Shown here one piece after another: positions 21,868 through 33,744 of a stretch of 48,769 bases of DNA (positions within the stretch are counted from its first letter, which is position 1; each line of letters opens with the position of its first letter). Made by a program: the position numbers and the translations under genes. The notes under the pieces are model-generated. The model saw only the letters and a program-made list of their open reading frames with translations, had not been told where the DNA came from and ran no database searches. This DNA is from Amanita rubescens. Lineage: Eukaryota > Basidiomycota > Agaricomycetes > Agaricales > Amanitaceae. The DNA is taken from positions 1 to 48,769 of the forward strand of contig WION01000395.1 of the NCBI GenBank assembly GCA_015039365.1, written 5' to 3'.

Positions 21868-23968
21868 GATCCGGTGGCCGCATTGCCTCGAGCATAAAAG
21901 TATCGTGTTCCATACGCATAATGCCATTCCGCACGGCTCCTTCATGCCAATGAATAGAAGACGAATCGTTCAAACTCGAAGGATATCTGTGGATCCCGTC
22001 TTTTCCACACCAGTCGAAATCAACGAGCATTGGTTTGCCTTCCTTGGTGATTACAATGTTGGGCAGTCGAAGGTCGGCAAAAACGATCGACTCTGAGTGA
22101 AGGATATGGATGGCTCGCTCCACTTCTTCATAAACGGCCTTAGGGAGCAATCCTCTCGGATACAGCTGGTAGGCATCTGATTCTCCCACATAATCCATCA
22201 CCACCACACCCAAAGCTCCCGTTGTCTTCGAGTTGGGATCACCCAGACTCGAGTAATGGAGCTGTGGAGCCAAACCACGGGACGCGAGAAGACGGTGCGC
22301 GTTAGAATTGTATCGCTGGACAAATTTGATGATAAGCTGGTTATTATCAGAAGTGCTCTTTGCTAAATAAACAGCTTTCGTCGTGCTGAGTCGTTTGCAG
22401 TAATCGAAATTAACTTGCTGTCCAAGCGAATCGGGATAGAAACGGGTGAAAGGGAACATGCGTCGCAAATCGGGATTGGTAACAATCTTCAGCTCACGAT
22501 AGAACGTTTTGAGGTTTTCCAGACCCACGGACAATGCCTTAAAGAGGCGTGCGGCAGACTCCAACACTTTGTCGTCGTACGGATTACCCCCTGTCCAGAC
22601 GTAGTCCGTCAATTGTTGAACCACAACATTTTCAATAAAGATAGCTCCCGATATACACATCCATGGTCCTGCGACGGAGAGAATAAACGATGGACAGCAG
22701 CAAGAATTACGTATGGAGTCAAGCTGCAAAGCAGACGTTCAGTTAATTAGCTGAGTGCGGCAAGAGGTAAGGTACGGAACACACTTCGCCTGAGACCCAT
22801 GCTTTCCTATACAATAAGGATCCCTCAACTGTCGGATCAGAACTACCCGCGCCGACCTCATTCTTTAATTCATAAAGTCCTGCTATCGCATTAAGGAAGT
22901 AGGAAGTAGGAGCCAGGAAAGAGCCATTCGCGCTCGTTCGATCACTGTTGGCGCTATTGGATATAATAAACCGCATAGCCTTAGCCAAGTAGAGGGAAGT
23001 TGCGTCATATCGCAGAGATTCCGTTTCATAAATCGCGGCCGACGCAGACATATATGTATGCGCTATAGCATAGTCGTCGGAGGACAGGTCGATGTCGGAA
23101 TCAGCAAGTGTGCGCTGAAAAAGAGAAAAAACTGGATGGAACAAATGAATAGGGAGCCCATGATTTTCCGCTGGACGTCCATTCATAACTGGCCTTTTCT
23201 CTTGTTCGCGCTTGAAGAGAGGCATTTTCGCACCGGATGACGGTGCAACGGCGTCTATCCCTTGCTGGACCGATCTCGCATGTTCTGCAAAATGAATAAG
23301 CCACTGGTTCTCCTATGAGATCGCGAAGTACTTACGTTTCTCCAAATCAGGGAGCTCCCCGATAGGCTGGGCGACAACTGGCAGCATAGAAAACCCTGAA
23401 GAACATATACAGCATAAAACATTGGCAAAACACAGGAGCAGAGTGGAAAAATGATGGAGCATCAGTCAGGCAATTGTGTAAAATAAAGAGATACTCACGT
23501 GAATGCGGGACTTCCACAATGATATGGACGCCGTGGCGAGGGGCCGAGGAGAAATGTTTCGATAATTTGTCAAGAGGGCCTAATTTGACGCAGCCTGGGA
23601 TCTCCTTCAGGCTTTGAACGTGTCTATTTCCAGATCACGAGGCCCTTTGCGTCGATGGCAGCCAAGTCATGTTCATTCTCCTTCTTGATCATTTTCTTCA
23701 GCTGACCTACCGTCTTACTTTTTCCAATGTCGATTGGGAAAGGGTTGTCGGTATTGAGAATCCAACACCAAACTGTCAGCTCATCATCTGAGACAATCAC
23801 ACACTCGCGCCCTTGCCACCTGCTCACAGTGCTTCTTGGTCCCGATTTCTTCGACGCAGTTGGCATCGAATTTTGAATATGACTTGAATAATCTGAGAAT
23901 CCCATTAGAAGATGGTTGGAAGAGGGAACAATTGTCTGCTTTGCTGCGGGATGTGCACTTTTAGACAA
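21845..23968 (-). CDS. Crinkler-type protein with C-terminal kinase-like domain (frame-interrupted)
   Basis: Exons are 23499-23968, 23336-23395, 22785-23284 and 21845-22723. Exon 1 carries the Crinkler ubiquitin-like head: LTVWCWILNTDNPFPIDIG, KTVGQLKKMIKKEN, then AIDAKGLVIWK. Next come GPLDKLSKHFSS and HIIVEVPH, the usual second half. The last exon is a kinase-like domain. AVYLAKSTSDNNQLIIKFVQ holds the beta-3 Lys, VVVMDYVGE is hinge-like, and FADLRLPNIVI replaces the HRD catalytic loop. VDFDWCGKDG takes the place of DFG. The end MRMEHDTFMLEAM is typical of fungal CRN-kinases. Crinklers were first known as host-nucleus effectors; in fungi they are also proposed to act in competition or self-recognition. 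After VIWK the frame meets TAG and resumes in another phase within about 10 bp (near 23622). The head is therefore separated from the rest unless one base is wrong. Confidence 0.75.
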
Positions 23969-24012
23969 TTAATGGACGCGCGAGAACCAGGGCCGACACT
24001 GAAATATTAATA

Positions 24013-24503
24013 GTTCGACGCCCATTACGTAATCTCACACTATGAACGACCTGCCCAGGTCCTGACCGAAATCGTGTGCCAATGCGACAATCCGGCCATT
24101 TCAGAAACTTGTAAAACATTTGCTGCAGTCACCCATTCTATCCCATCACTTTGGACAACTGTTATTCTCCGTCCTCGCCAATTCACCATTGATGGACCCG
24201 ATTTGCTTCGAGCCCGCATCTTGCGTACCAAGGGTGCGATGCTTACTGTCTGCATAGGGCCCGTTACAAAACCCACGGAGGAAGTTTCAGCACTGTGCAA
24301 GCTGTTGGCAGAGTACAATGCTCAAATTCACAAATTCGCCCTCACCGCTCATACATCCTTCTTGGCGGGCGGTGTTGTCTATGATGTCTTTCCGAACGTG
24401 GAGGCGTTACAAGCGCTCGAGGTGCTTTCTATCTTGTCAGGGAGCGAGTCGGATTACATGTTGTATCCCAAATGGCCACAACTGGATATGGTACTCGCAG
24501 ACG
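24013..24503 (+). pseudogene. Truncated copy of the 6313-7737 F-box gene
   Basis: The sequence matches the first third of the intact F-box gene at high identity (for example SETCKTFAAVTHSIPSLWTT is unchanged). It also includes about 30 bp of its upstream region with ATTACGTAAT. Near the start it is about 13 bases shorter than the intact copy, so the original ATG reads into a stop after seven codons. The frame reopens afterwards and runs to 24574. Homology ends abruptly after ACTCGCAGACGC (24503) and unrelated sequence follows. The LRR half is missing. It lies head-to-head with the Crinkler-kinase gene. Confidence 0.85.
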
Positions 24504-25897
24504 CGTGCCATTCGACACCCATGACACATATCGTAACCATTGCCCTACGACCCGCATCTTACGACCAACGTTGACATTCGACCCCACCTGTACTTGTGTT
24601 TGGCACCGCCGCCCCGCACGGCACTGACGACTTGTATGACTCACCAGGAAGCTCGCCCGGGAGTATGGGAATAGCAAAGAACAGCCGTGGGGGACTTTAG
24701 GGGTGATAGTGACACACTCCACTGACATACACGTATCCTCCGATGAGAAGGAACTTAGTTCCATGGTTACCTTACACAACCTGACTCCACCTAACACATC
24801 CAATTTCTATTCAACAGAAAAAACAAGTAAGGACGTACACCGCCTCCTCAAAACCCTCAGGTTCAGCGTCTGCGCTCTGGGCGGATATGACGAATCCCTG
24901 AGTCGTTGCATGAGATTGTATACTTGTACTTGACGTGCTGTCCTGGTACTGCGGTGTTTTAGGAGAACCTGCCAGAGAACCTGCCTATCTGACATATGTC
25001 AGTGGTAGTGATGGCGTCGCATTTGTGGAGCTGCACCATTTATGTACGTTGGTCATCTTTACACGCTTGTTTCCGATTTACGTGGTAGGTCTACGTACTG
25101 TACGGGCCCGAAGTTCGGAATTGTATGAGGTTTGTGCCTGTGTCACCACTGAACTGCGGTCTAGTAGCGCTAGCGTGAATTGCTTTTGTGTTCCCAAGTC
25201 GGTGCTTTTGGCCGATAAGGGAATCATTTATAATGTCGTGTACAGGAAACTGATAAGATTTGGTTTTGGGCTTCAAGTTCGGGGCTTCGTTGTCTGATGG
25301 GAGACGGCAGTCGCAGGATGAATACTATGTCTGTGTATTCGAATAAATATAGGGAGTTCTGTTCTGTGATAAACATCGTAAACAAAGTTCACACTGCCAC
25401 TTGAAACATTAATTTCATAAGCCGAGTTGGAAATGTCGTTACAATGATGCCCTAACAGTGTGAGCAATTCAGCGTCGAGGTATGAGGAGGACGCGCGAAG
25501 AAGGCAGGAAAAGAGATCAACCCAAATTTGGCGACAAGGTTAAAAGTTAATAATGCACGTTCAGACGCAAGTAAAAAGTCAAAACGCAAATGTGATATAA
25601 ATAAAACACTCTTTGCGCTCCCGCAATTGGGCAATATGTTTCATTGTATATTTGGCTTTTGAATTAGTGACAGCCCGTCACTCCACAATCTGTGTATGTA
25701 CATATCGCCTACCGATGACTACCACGAATTTATTTCAGTCATACAGCAAAGTTCACATGCTAAGAATCTCGTGAAAGTGATTTACATAACTGGGTACACC
25801 CATAAATTGCTCGTGACAAACGAACAAGTCCTAAAACAAATTCGCCCGCGTCGAGTCGTCCACTCATTCCTTCGTACCGGGCCAACGCGGCAACGCC
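24504..25897. other. Intergenic, 1.4 kb
   Basis: No supported gene: the ORFs (24703-24933, 24935-25297, 25696-25914) lack motifs and good splice context. The last 250 bp are the probable promoter of the GH105-like gene. Confidence 0.45.
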
Positions 25898-27183
25898 ATG
25901 ACAAAACTATTTAACGCCGCCACTTTCTTGATCCTCGGGCTGAGGACAGCCGCTGCCGCGTCCTTGCATTCCAAACTCGCTATACCATACGATCCGGGGT
26001 TCGACATCTTCAAAGTCCTTCAGTTGGCGGTAGCCCTTCCGTCGCATTCGTGGGAGTTCGGTGCGGCCTGTGAGGCTTTGCTTGAGCTGTTCGACCCGGA
26101 CATTTCTGTTTTCGGAGACGCGCCGTTCCCCGCGCCTATGGTCACAGAAAGCGAGAGTATATCCCTCACGTATGCATCGAACAAATTCCAGATTGGAAAT
26201 GGGTCGAATACGTTGATTAATGGAGCTGGTGCTGTAGGGGACCCAGCCAGTCTCGGTATCAGCGCGTACTTGTTGGGCAAGACGAATGCGACGCTGGCAG
26301 CAGCTGCAATAGCAGAGCTTGATTATGTCTTGTATCAAGCGCCCAGATATTCCAACGGTGCTATTTCGCAGCGGGCTGACGTCGCCGAACTATGGTGAGT
26401 GTGGGCATAATCACATGGATGCTGAGCAGTTGCTGATTTCTCGATAGGTCCGACTTTATGTACATGGCGCCTCCGTTTATTGCGTATTATGGTGCAGCCA
26501 CGAATAATCTCACCATGCTTCAACAAGCTGTGGATCAGAGCACGTTTTATCGACAGATTTTGGCGTACGCGAACGATCCCCTCCAAGGGGCATGGATGCA
26601 TATCATTGGACCGCAGAGCGAGGATCAAGGCCTTTGGTCCACAGGAAACGGATGGGCAGCAGCAGGGATGACTCGCGTCTTGGCTACCGTCCTAAAGGCG
26701 CCTATTGCAAGGCGCAACCCTGCATGGCAAAGGCAGGCCGTTTATCAGCTTAGCTCGTACATCCAAGAAATCCTAGATGCAGCAATTATGTCAGGATCTG
26801 ACTTGGGTTTGTTGCACAATTACTGGAACCCGGACCAGGGTTCAAACCATACCTATGGAGAGGCGTCAGGGACTAGTTTGCTTGCGGCGGTTGCGTACCG
26901 GATGGCGGTGTTGCCTTGTGGATTGTCCGACGCGAAGGTTTTGGAATATTCGGCGTGGGCCGACGCAATTAGATTCACTCTTGGAGGAACCGACCTTGAA
27001 GGGAATCCGCACGTGACGTCGAATGGGACGGTTACTCCTACCGTGGACCCGCTTGACTGGCAAAGTCCTGTGCCGTATACTGCGGGAAGCCCGGAGGGAC
27101 AAAACTTTGTCGTATTGATGTATGCAGCGTGGAGAGATTGTGTTAAGGCCGGTGTTTGCGAAGGATATGACATACTACGCTAG
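25898..27183 (+). CDS. Secreted GH105-like six-hairpin glycosidase
   Basis: Two exons, 25898-26394 and 26448-27183, join with a GTGAGT...GATAG intron inside the Trp codon of ELW. The N-terminus MTKLFNAATFLILGLRTAAA is a signal peptide. The core motif WSDFMYMAPPFIAYYG matches the WxDxxYMAxPF segment of GH105/GH88 unsaturated uronyl hydrolases, where the Asp is catalytic. It is followed by GAWMHIIGPQSEDQGLWSTG and NGWAAAGMTRVLATVL, which line the (alpha/alpha)6 barrel. The likely substrate is unsaturated rhamnogalacturonan or a related oligosaccharide released by lyases outside the cell, inferred from the family. About 410 residues is slightly longer than bacterial YteR. It is complete. A broken second copy is at 47521-48769. 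The ACL gene starts about 290 bp downstream on the same strand. Confidence 0.75.
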
Positions 27184-27210
27184 TAGTAGATTCTTGGACA
27201 TTATTTAATA

Positions 27211-27385
27211 TATTTATTGAAGTGGGGTTGATAGCCTGATAAGCGATTGCGGCAGATCTGGAACAGGCGCTAGAGGGAAATTGCATGTAACGTTGAAAGG
27301 GACGGTGCTCATGCACATGTCCCATGCTATGACCAGATTTATTGAAGTGGGCCGATAAGCGATCGGCAGATCTTTGGGAGCGTGG
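27211..27385 (+). repeat. Imperfect direct repeat, about 50 bp, between GH105 and acl1
   Basis: TTTATTGAAGTGGG, then GATAAGCGAT and CGGCAGATCT, occur in the same order at about 27211-27262 and 27338-27375. The spacing differs slightly. The pair lies in the 3' flank of the hydrolase gene and upstream of acl1. Confidence 0.55.
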
Positions 27386-27470
27386 GAACATTGGGGGGCC
27401 AGTCTTCCGTTATGCGTTCTCTTAAACTGTTGCCCAACGCTTTTTTGTTCATTTGCTTCCTTCCTCCACC

Positions 27471-30400
27471 ATGTCCTCCAAAGGTGAGCGCGATGGTGGT
27501 GATCTAGCTATCTGTCCCCTTATCATACATTCTTTTAGCTATCCGTGAATACGATGCTAAGCTTCTCCTGGCCTACTGGCTAGAGAGAGCTCCGCCTGTC
27601 GCACCCCATGCGCAGGTAAAGACAAAGTTCAGCTACCCTGCACCCAAAGTCGCCCAGGTTTCCTGGGATCCAGAAACCAATTCCATCACTCCCGACTCTA
27701 AACTCCCGAGCTGGGTTTACACCACCAAACTCGTAGCCAAACCAGATCAGTTGATCAAGCGGCGTGGAAAGGCCGGACTTCTCGCTCTCAATAAGACCTG
27801 GGACGAGGCAAAAACGTGGATCTCTGAGCGTGCTGGAAAACCCCAAAAAGTACGTGTTTCGGCCGCACTTCACACTCAATGTCCATATGACCGCGACATA
27901 GTCTGCTCTATCGCGGTGATCATAACCATCCCTATCTGATCGCCGTCACATCTATTAATTGTTTTCCGGCACGCATTTTGACGCGTTCATCTCTTTTTCG
28001 TCCATTTACCCACGTGACACCGTTTTTGACGTCTTTTTCTCGGTTAGGTTGAAGCGGTCACTGGGACCCTGAACAACTTCATCGTCGAACCTTTCCTTCC
28101 TCACCCCTCCAACACCGAATATTACGTCTGCATCACGTCTGCGCGTGAAGGCGATAACGTCCTCTTCACGCATGAGGGCGGTGTCGATATTGGCGATGTC
28201 GATGCAAAGGCCCTCGTTCTCAATATCCCCGTGACAGAGCCATTCCCTTCTCGAGAGACAATAGCGGAGACCCTGCTCAAGCACGTGTCTGCCGAAAAGA
28301 AGGAAACGCTAGTCGACTTCCTTGTTCGTCTATACAGCGTTTACGTCGACCTTCACTTTGCCTACCTTGAAATCAACCCTCTCGTCGTCCTTGACGCTGT
28401 CGACGGTGGCGAGCCTCAAGTATGTTATCTTGACATGGCTGCCAAACTTGATCAGACTGCGGAAAGCTTATGTGGACCCAAATGGGCAATCGCACGTGAC
28501 CTTACCGTCTACCAGCAGAACGAATCAAGCAGCGTGAAAGCCGCTTCATCGGGAAAGAGTGTCGTCAATGCTGACCGCGGTCCACCTATGGTGAGTGCCT
28601 GGAGCGCACATAGGCATGGATACCATCTGATGTACGCAATCAGGTTTGGCCCGCTCCTTTTGGCCGTGACTTGACCAGGGAAGAAGCATACATTCAAAAA
28701 CTTGACGCGTCAACTGGCGCATCGTTGAAGCTCACCGTGCTGAATGCAGAGGGTAAAGTGTGGACCATGGTCGCTGGAGGCGGTGCTAGTGTCGTCTATT
28801 CCGATGCTATCGCCGCACATGGTTTCGCTCATGAGCTCGCCAACTATGGTGAATATTCTGGAGCGCCGAGTGAGGGTCAAACGTACGAATATGCCAAAAC
28901 CATCAGTAAGCCGATTTTCCGTTATCGATTAGGCAAAGTCTGATCCTCTATAGTTGACCTGATGACGCGCGGATCACCTCAACCCGATGGCAAGATCCTG
29001 ATTATTGGTGGTGGTATCGCGAATTTCACAAACGTAGCGGCTACATTCAAGGGTATCATTCGCGCCCTGAAGGAGTACAAGAACCAACTCATCGTGCACT
29101 CCGTCAAAATCTTTGTTAGGCGTGGAGGACCCAACTACCAGGAAGGTCTCCAGGCGATGCGCTTGCTCGGTGAAAGCCTCGGCGTTCCCATCCGCGTCTT
29201 TGGCCCGGACACACACATCACGGAGATCGTGCCCCTTGCTCTCGGCGTTGAAATCAAGAAGGGCAAGGAGATCGATATCAAATCCGTTCAGGTTGAAACA
29301 CCTCCCACCCGCGTAACCAGAGTCGAGGAGCCTCCCGAGAATGCCAACGTCGGTGCGATCCATCCCGGTGGGGAGCGCACCCAGGCATCGGACCAGATTG
29401 TCCACTTCCAGACCTCCGCAGGCACTTCTCGGCCGTCATACCGACCATTCGATGGAAACACCCGCTCTTTCGTCTATGGTTTGCAACCCCGTGCTATCCA
29501 GGGAATGCTCGACTTCGATTATTCTTGCGGTCGCTCAACTCCCTCCGTAGCTGCTATGATCTATCCCTTCGGCGGCCATCACATTCAGAAGTTCTACTGG
29601 GGTACCAAAGAGACCCTCCTTCCGGTCTACACTAGCGTGAAGGATGCCGTCGCCAAGCACCCTGACGTCGATGTCGTCGTCAACTTTGCCAGTAGCCGTA
29701 GCGTCTACAGCAGTACGCTAGAGTGCATGACTTTCTCCCAGATCAAAGCGATTGCATTGATCGCTGAGGGCGTTCCTGAACGACACGCGCGAGAGATTCT
29801 TTGGATGGCCCAGGCGAAGGGCATTCTTATCATCGGTCCGGCAACCGTCGGTGGTATCAAGCCTGGCTGCTTCAGGATCGGAAACTCTGGAGGGTACGTG
29901 AGTTTCACCACGCATGAGACGTTTCATGACATATGTTATACAGTATGATGGACAACATCATTTCCTCGAAGCTTTACCGGCCTGGTTCCGTTGGTTACGT
30001 ATCGAAGTCCGGAGGCATGTCCAACGAGCTCAACAATATCTTGTCACTCGTCACCGATGGTACATACGAGGGTATCGCCATTGGTGGTGACCGTTACCCG
30101 GGAACCACCTTCATCGACCATCTTTTGCGCTACGAGCAAGACCCTGATTGCAAGATGCTCGTACTGCTCGGTGAAGTCGGCGGTATTGAGGAGTACCGCG
30201 TCATCGAGGCCGTCAAGAAGGGCATTATCAAGAAACCCATCATCGCCTGGGCTATTGGTACCTGCGCCAAGATGTTCACGACCGAAGTGCAATTCGGTCA
30301 CGCAGGCAGTATGGCAAACAGTGACATGGAGACCGCCGATGCCAAGAATCGCGCTATGAAGGAAGCCGGATTCATTGTCCCCGACACATTCGAGGAGCTG

Positions 30401-31594
30401 CCCCAAGTACTGAAAGACACCTACCAGCGTCTTGTCAGAAATGGAACGATTGTACCGAGGAAGGACAAGGAACCTCCTACCATTCCCATGGACTACAAAT
30501 GGGCACAGGTACGTGACGCGACCCAGATATTGATTCCTACGGCTAATCAATTCTTAGGAACTCGGTCTCATCAGAAAGCCAGCAGCATTCATCTCCACCA
30601 TTTCCGACGAACGTGGCCAAGAGTTACTCTATGCCGGCATGCGTATCTCTGATGTCTTCAAGGAGGACGTTGGTGTCGGTGGTGTCGTCAGCTTGCTCTG
30701 GTTCAAACGCCGTCAGTATACCTTTGTATCTCGAGACGCTTATGATTGACTATGACATCTAGGTCTACCACCCTGGGCTACCAAGTTTATCGAGATGGTG
30801 TTGATGTTGACTGCCGATCACGGTCCCGCTGTCTCTGGTGCCATGAACACTATCGTGGCTACCCGTGCCGGCAAAGACTTAATCTCGTCACTCGCTTCTG
30901 GTCTATTGACGATCGGTAGCCGTTTCGGTGGTGCCCTCGATGAAGCCGCCGCCATGTTCTCTAATGCTCGTGATACTGGCATGACGCCGCGCGAGTTTGT
31001 CGATAGCTGCAGAAAGGCAAACAAACTGAGTTCGTGAAAATTTCCTTTCTCCTTATCTGATTGGCTCATTTTTCATTAGTCAGCGGTATTGGGCACAAGA
31101 TCAAGAGCGTCAACAACCCAGATCTTCGTGTTGAGCTCGTCAAGGAGTACGTTCGCAAGCACTTCCCCAGCCATAGCTTGCTGGACTATGCCCTCGCCGT
31201 TGAAAAAGTGACGACGTCAAAGAAAGATACGGTAAGTTGATCGATCTCCATAAAAGGCAGTTCTCATCGATTTACAGCTTATCCTCAACGTTGATGGCTG
31301 CATTGCCGTTTGCTTCGTCGACCTATTGCGCGACAGTGGCGCCTTCACGTCGGATGAGGCTGATGAATACATCAAGGTTGGTGTTCTTGGATTTTAACGT
31401 GACTAGACACTGATCAATGACCGTAGATTGGTACATTGAACGGCCTCTTCGTCCTCGGACGTAGCATCGGCTTTATCGGACACCACCTTGATCAGAAGCG
31501 TCTGCGTGCTCCTCTCTACCGTCATCCGGCCGATGACATCTTTATCAACATGGCGGACGTTTCTCAGCCTCGTGTGCTGGGCAAGATGCAATAA
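27471..31594 (+). CDS. acl1: ATP-citrate lyase, single-chain form
   Basis: It cleaves cytosolic citrate with ATP and CoA to acetyl-CoA and oxaloacetate, feeding lipid and sterol synthesis. Eleven exons: 27471-27483, 27539-27849, 28048-28590, 28644-28905, 28954-29893, 29944-30508, 30558-30711, 30763-31029, 31080-31231, 31278-31376 and 31427-31594. They total 1157 codons with no break. The start [19 protein letters not shown] is typical. The ATP-grasp half contains [10 protein letters not shown] and [15 protein letters not shown]. The CoA-ligase part has the phospho-His motif [11 protein letters not shown] and [10 protein letters not shown]. The citrate-synthase-like C-terminus has [26 protein letters not shown] and [15 protein letters not shown]. 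The fused order follows the animal and basidiomycete form. The first exon is only 13 bp. The eighth intron uses GTTCGT, slightly unusual. A decayed copy of its 3' end is at 755-985. Confidence 0.97.
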
Positions 31595-32212
31595 ATGCTC
31601 ATATATCTTTCTTGTCTGGTCATGTTCTTTGCTCCTGTCGCGCTCTCGAATCGGATGCTCTTGCACGTATAAGAAAAAAGTAGAGTTGTGCTTGTAATAT
31701 CATTGTTATCGTCATACCAAGCTTCTTGTCAAGCCAATGTCACACGAAATGAAATGTTTTTCTTTTTCAAATGTGGGATATTAGTGATAATGTTCCTGTC
31801 AGATGCAGATCTATTCCTTAATCGCCTCGTAGAGTTCTTGAGCAGCATTGGTTAGACGATTCTCACACTGAATGCACAAGCATTCACTTCTGGTCCGGCG
31901 GGTCCTGGTCCAATCTTGAACTCTTAAATGCAAATTTCCATTACAACCACCCCCGATACATATCTACTGAGCATGATCTCATTCATATCCCCGTATTCTC
32001 GTGCATCCAAACGGCACCAGCTGTGCCCTTCCAAGTCCCTTCACGCAATGACGACACATTAGTTAGTAACATTCCTCGAATAGAATAATAATAAAAATGA
32101 ACTATACCTCTAGGACCCATCGCGCGCTTCGAGGACAGAAGTATTTTTTCAAGTCACTAGAGATACTTGAGTTTCTATACAAGACGTCGAATTAGCAACG
32201 GTACCGCTTGTA

Positions 32213-32520
32213 CTAGTACGTCGTCGTTCCGCGTCCGGCGCGAAATGGCGAAAGATTTTGCCTCCATTTCCGAAACATATACCTATTCACATTTTTTATG
32301 ATAGGACGGCAGGCCCTGATGGGATTGAAGTAACACCTGGATTCCAACTCGATGGTATCACGTTCTTTGATACTTGGCGTTCTGGGAGGAGGGGGAGTTG
32401 AGGACTAGAGCATGAGATGAGGACGCGGACAACTTACCCGATGGGAAGGCCAGCCACGGAGGTTATCATGAGAGCGAGTTGGACAAGGACGATGAGCGTC
32501 ACCGTGGTGAACTTTGCCAT
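32213..32520 (-). CDS. Small secreted protein, copy 1 (about 83 residues)
   Basis: Exon 1 is 32438-32520, then a GTAAGT...CTCCTCCCAG intron (32382-32437), then exon 2 to a TAG at 32213. The N-terminus MAKFTTVTLIVLVQLALMIT followed by SVAGLP is a strong signal peptide. The mature part has SIKERDTIELESR, then CYFNPIRAC with two cysteines, and a basic, aromatic tail including FRKWRQNLSPF. It has the size and style of fungal small secreted proteins; the function is unknown. A later acceptor (after GTTGGAATCCAG) would give a shorter form with the same ending. The gene is convergent with acl1. Confidence 0.55.
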
Positions 32521-32629
32521 AGAGTTGGAGCTTGAAGAGAGATAGGTATCAAGAGTAATCTGGGGGCGTAGTTGTTCAAGTGACCGGCACTTGGGCGAAC
32601 TGGGGCAAAGGTCGCGGGGATGATGTTCC

Positions 32630-32635
32630 TTTATA
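32630..32635 (-). promoter_or_regulatory. TATA box of small secreted protein copy 1
   Basis: On the minus strand CACATATAAAGG lies about 110 bp upstream of the ATG at 32520. The same sequence is kept in unit 2. Confidence 0.4.
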
Positions 32636-33371
32636 TGTGCCCTGGAGCTTCAGCTATCAACGTATCAACAATTGGTGATGCAGATTTAAGCCCCGACAGC
32701 GGGCAGCGCCGCTAGCGCAACAGCCGAATCTACAGCTGGTTTCAGAACGATCACCACAGTGATGGTATAGAATTCCCGGTTAACTCGGAAATACGATCAA
32801 AGGGTGACTTACAATTCCATGCCAATGTCACACGAAATGAAATGTTTTTCTTTTTCAAATGTTGGATATCAGTCTGACACATATCTATCCGTAACCGCTT
32901 CGTTGAGTCCTTGAGCGGCATTGGTTAGATGATTCTCACGTTGAATGTTCGTTGCTGTCTCACGACAAGCATTCGCTTCTGGTCCGGCGGGTCCTGGTCC
33001 AATCTTGAACTCAAATTTCCATTACAACCATCCCCGATACATGTCTACTGAGCATGAGTTGGCATGATCTCATTCATATCCCCGTATTCTCATGCGTCCA
33101 AACGGCACCAGCTGTGCCCTTCCAAGTCCCTTCACGCAATGACGACATATTAGTTAACATTCCTCGAGCAGAATATTAAAAAAAAGAACTATACCTCTAG
33201 GACCCATCGCGCGCTTCGAGGACAGAAGTATTTTTCAAGTCACTAGAGATACTTGAGTTTCTATACAAGACGCTAAATTAGCAACGGTACCGCTTGTACT
33301 AGTACATCGTCGTTCCGCTGGGATTCACTGGTCCGGCGCGATATGGCGAGGGATTTTGCCTCCATCTCCGT

Positions 33372-33611
33372 CTATTCATCTTTTTTATCATCCTGGAAGC
33401 AGATCCTGGTGGGATTGAAGTAATACCTGGATTCCAACTCGATGGTATCACGTTCTTTGATACTTGGCGTTCTGGGAGAGGGTGTGTGTTGAGGACTAGA
33501 GTATGAGATGAGGGCGTGGACAACTTACTCGATGGGAAGGCCAGCCACGGAGGTTATCACGAGAACGAGTTGGACAAGGACGATGAGTGTCGCCGTGGTG
33601 AATTTTGCCAT
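33372..33611 (-). CDS. Small secreted protein, copy 2 (about 60 residues, different C-terminus)
   Basis: Exon 1 (33529-33611) gives MAKFTTATLIVLVQLVLVIT, a signal peptide nearly identical to copy 1. With the equivalent acceptor the second exon (33372-33471) reads ...ERDTIELESRYYFNPTRIC and ends QDDKKDE. An indel relative to copy 1 moves the basic tail (RRRWRQNPSPYRAG) into another frame, which stays open to about 33299. Use of a downstream acceptor (CTTCCAG) would restore that tail. One of the two cysteines is lost (CYF to YYF). Which isoform is made cannot be decided from sequence. Confidence 0.45.
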
Positions 33612-33738
33612 AGGGATCGAAAAAGAGAGTTGGGGCTTGAAGAGAGATAGGTGTCAAGAGTAATTGGGGGGCGTAGTTGTTCAACGTTCAACGTTCAAGT
33701 GACCAGCACTTGGGCAAAGGTCGCGGGGATGATGTTCC

Positions 33739-33744
33739 TTTATA
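33739..33744 (-). promoter_or_regulatory. TATA box of small secreted protein copy 2
   Basis: The minus-strand TATAAA is in the same context as in unit 1, about 130 bp upstream of the ATG at 33611. Confidence 0.4.
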
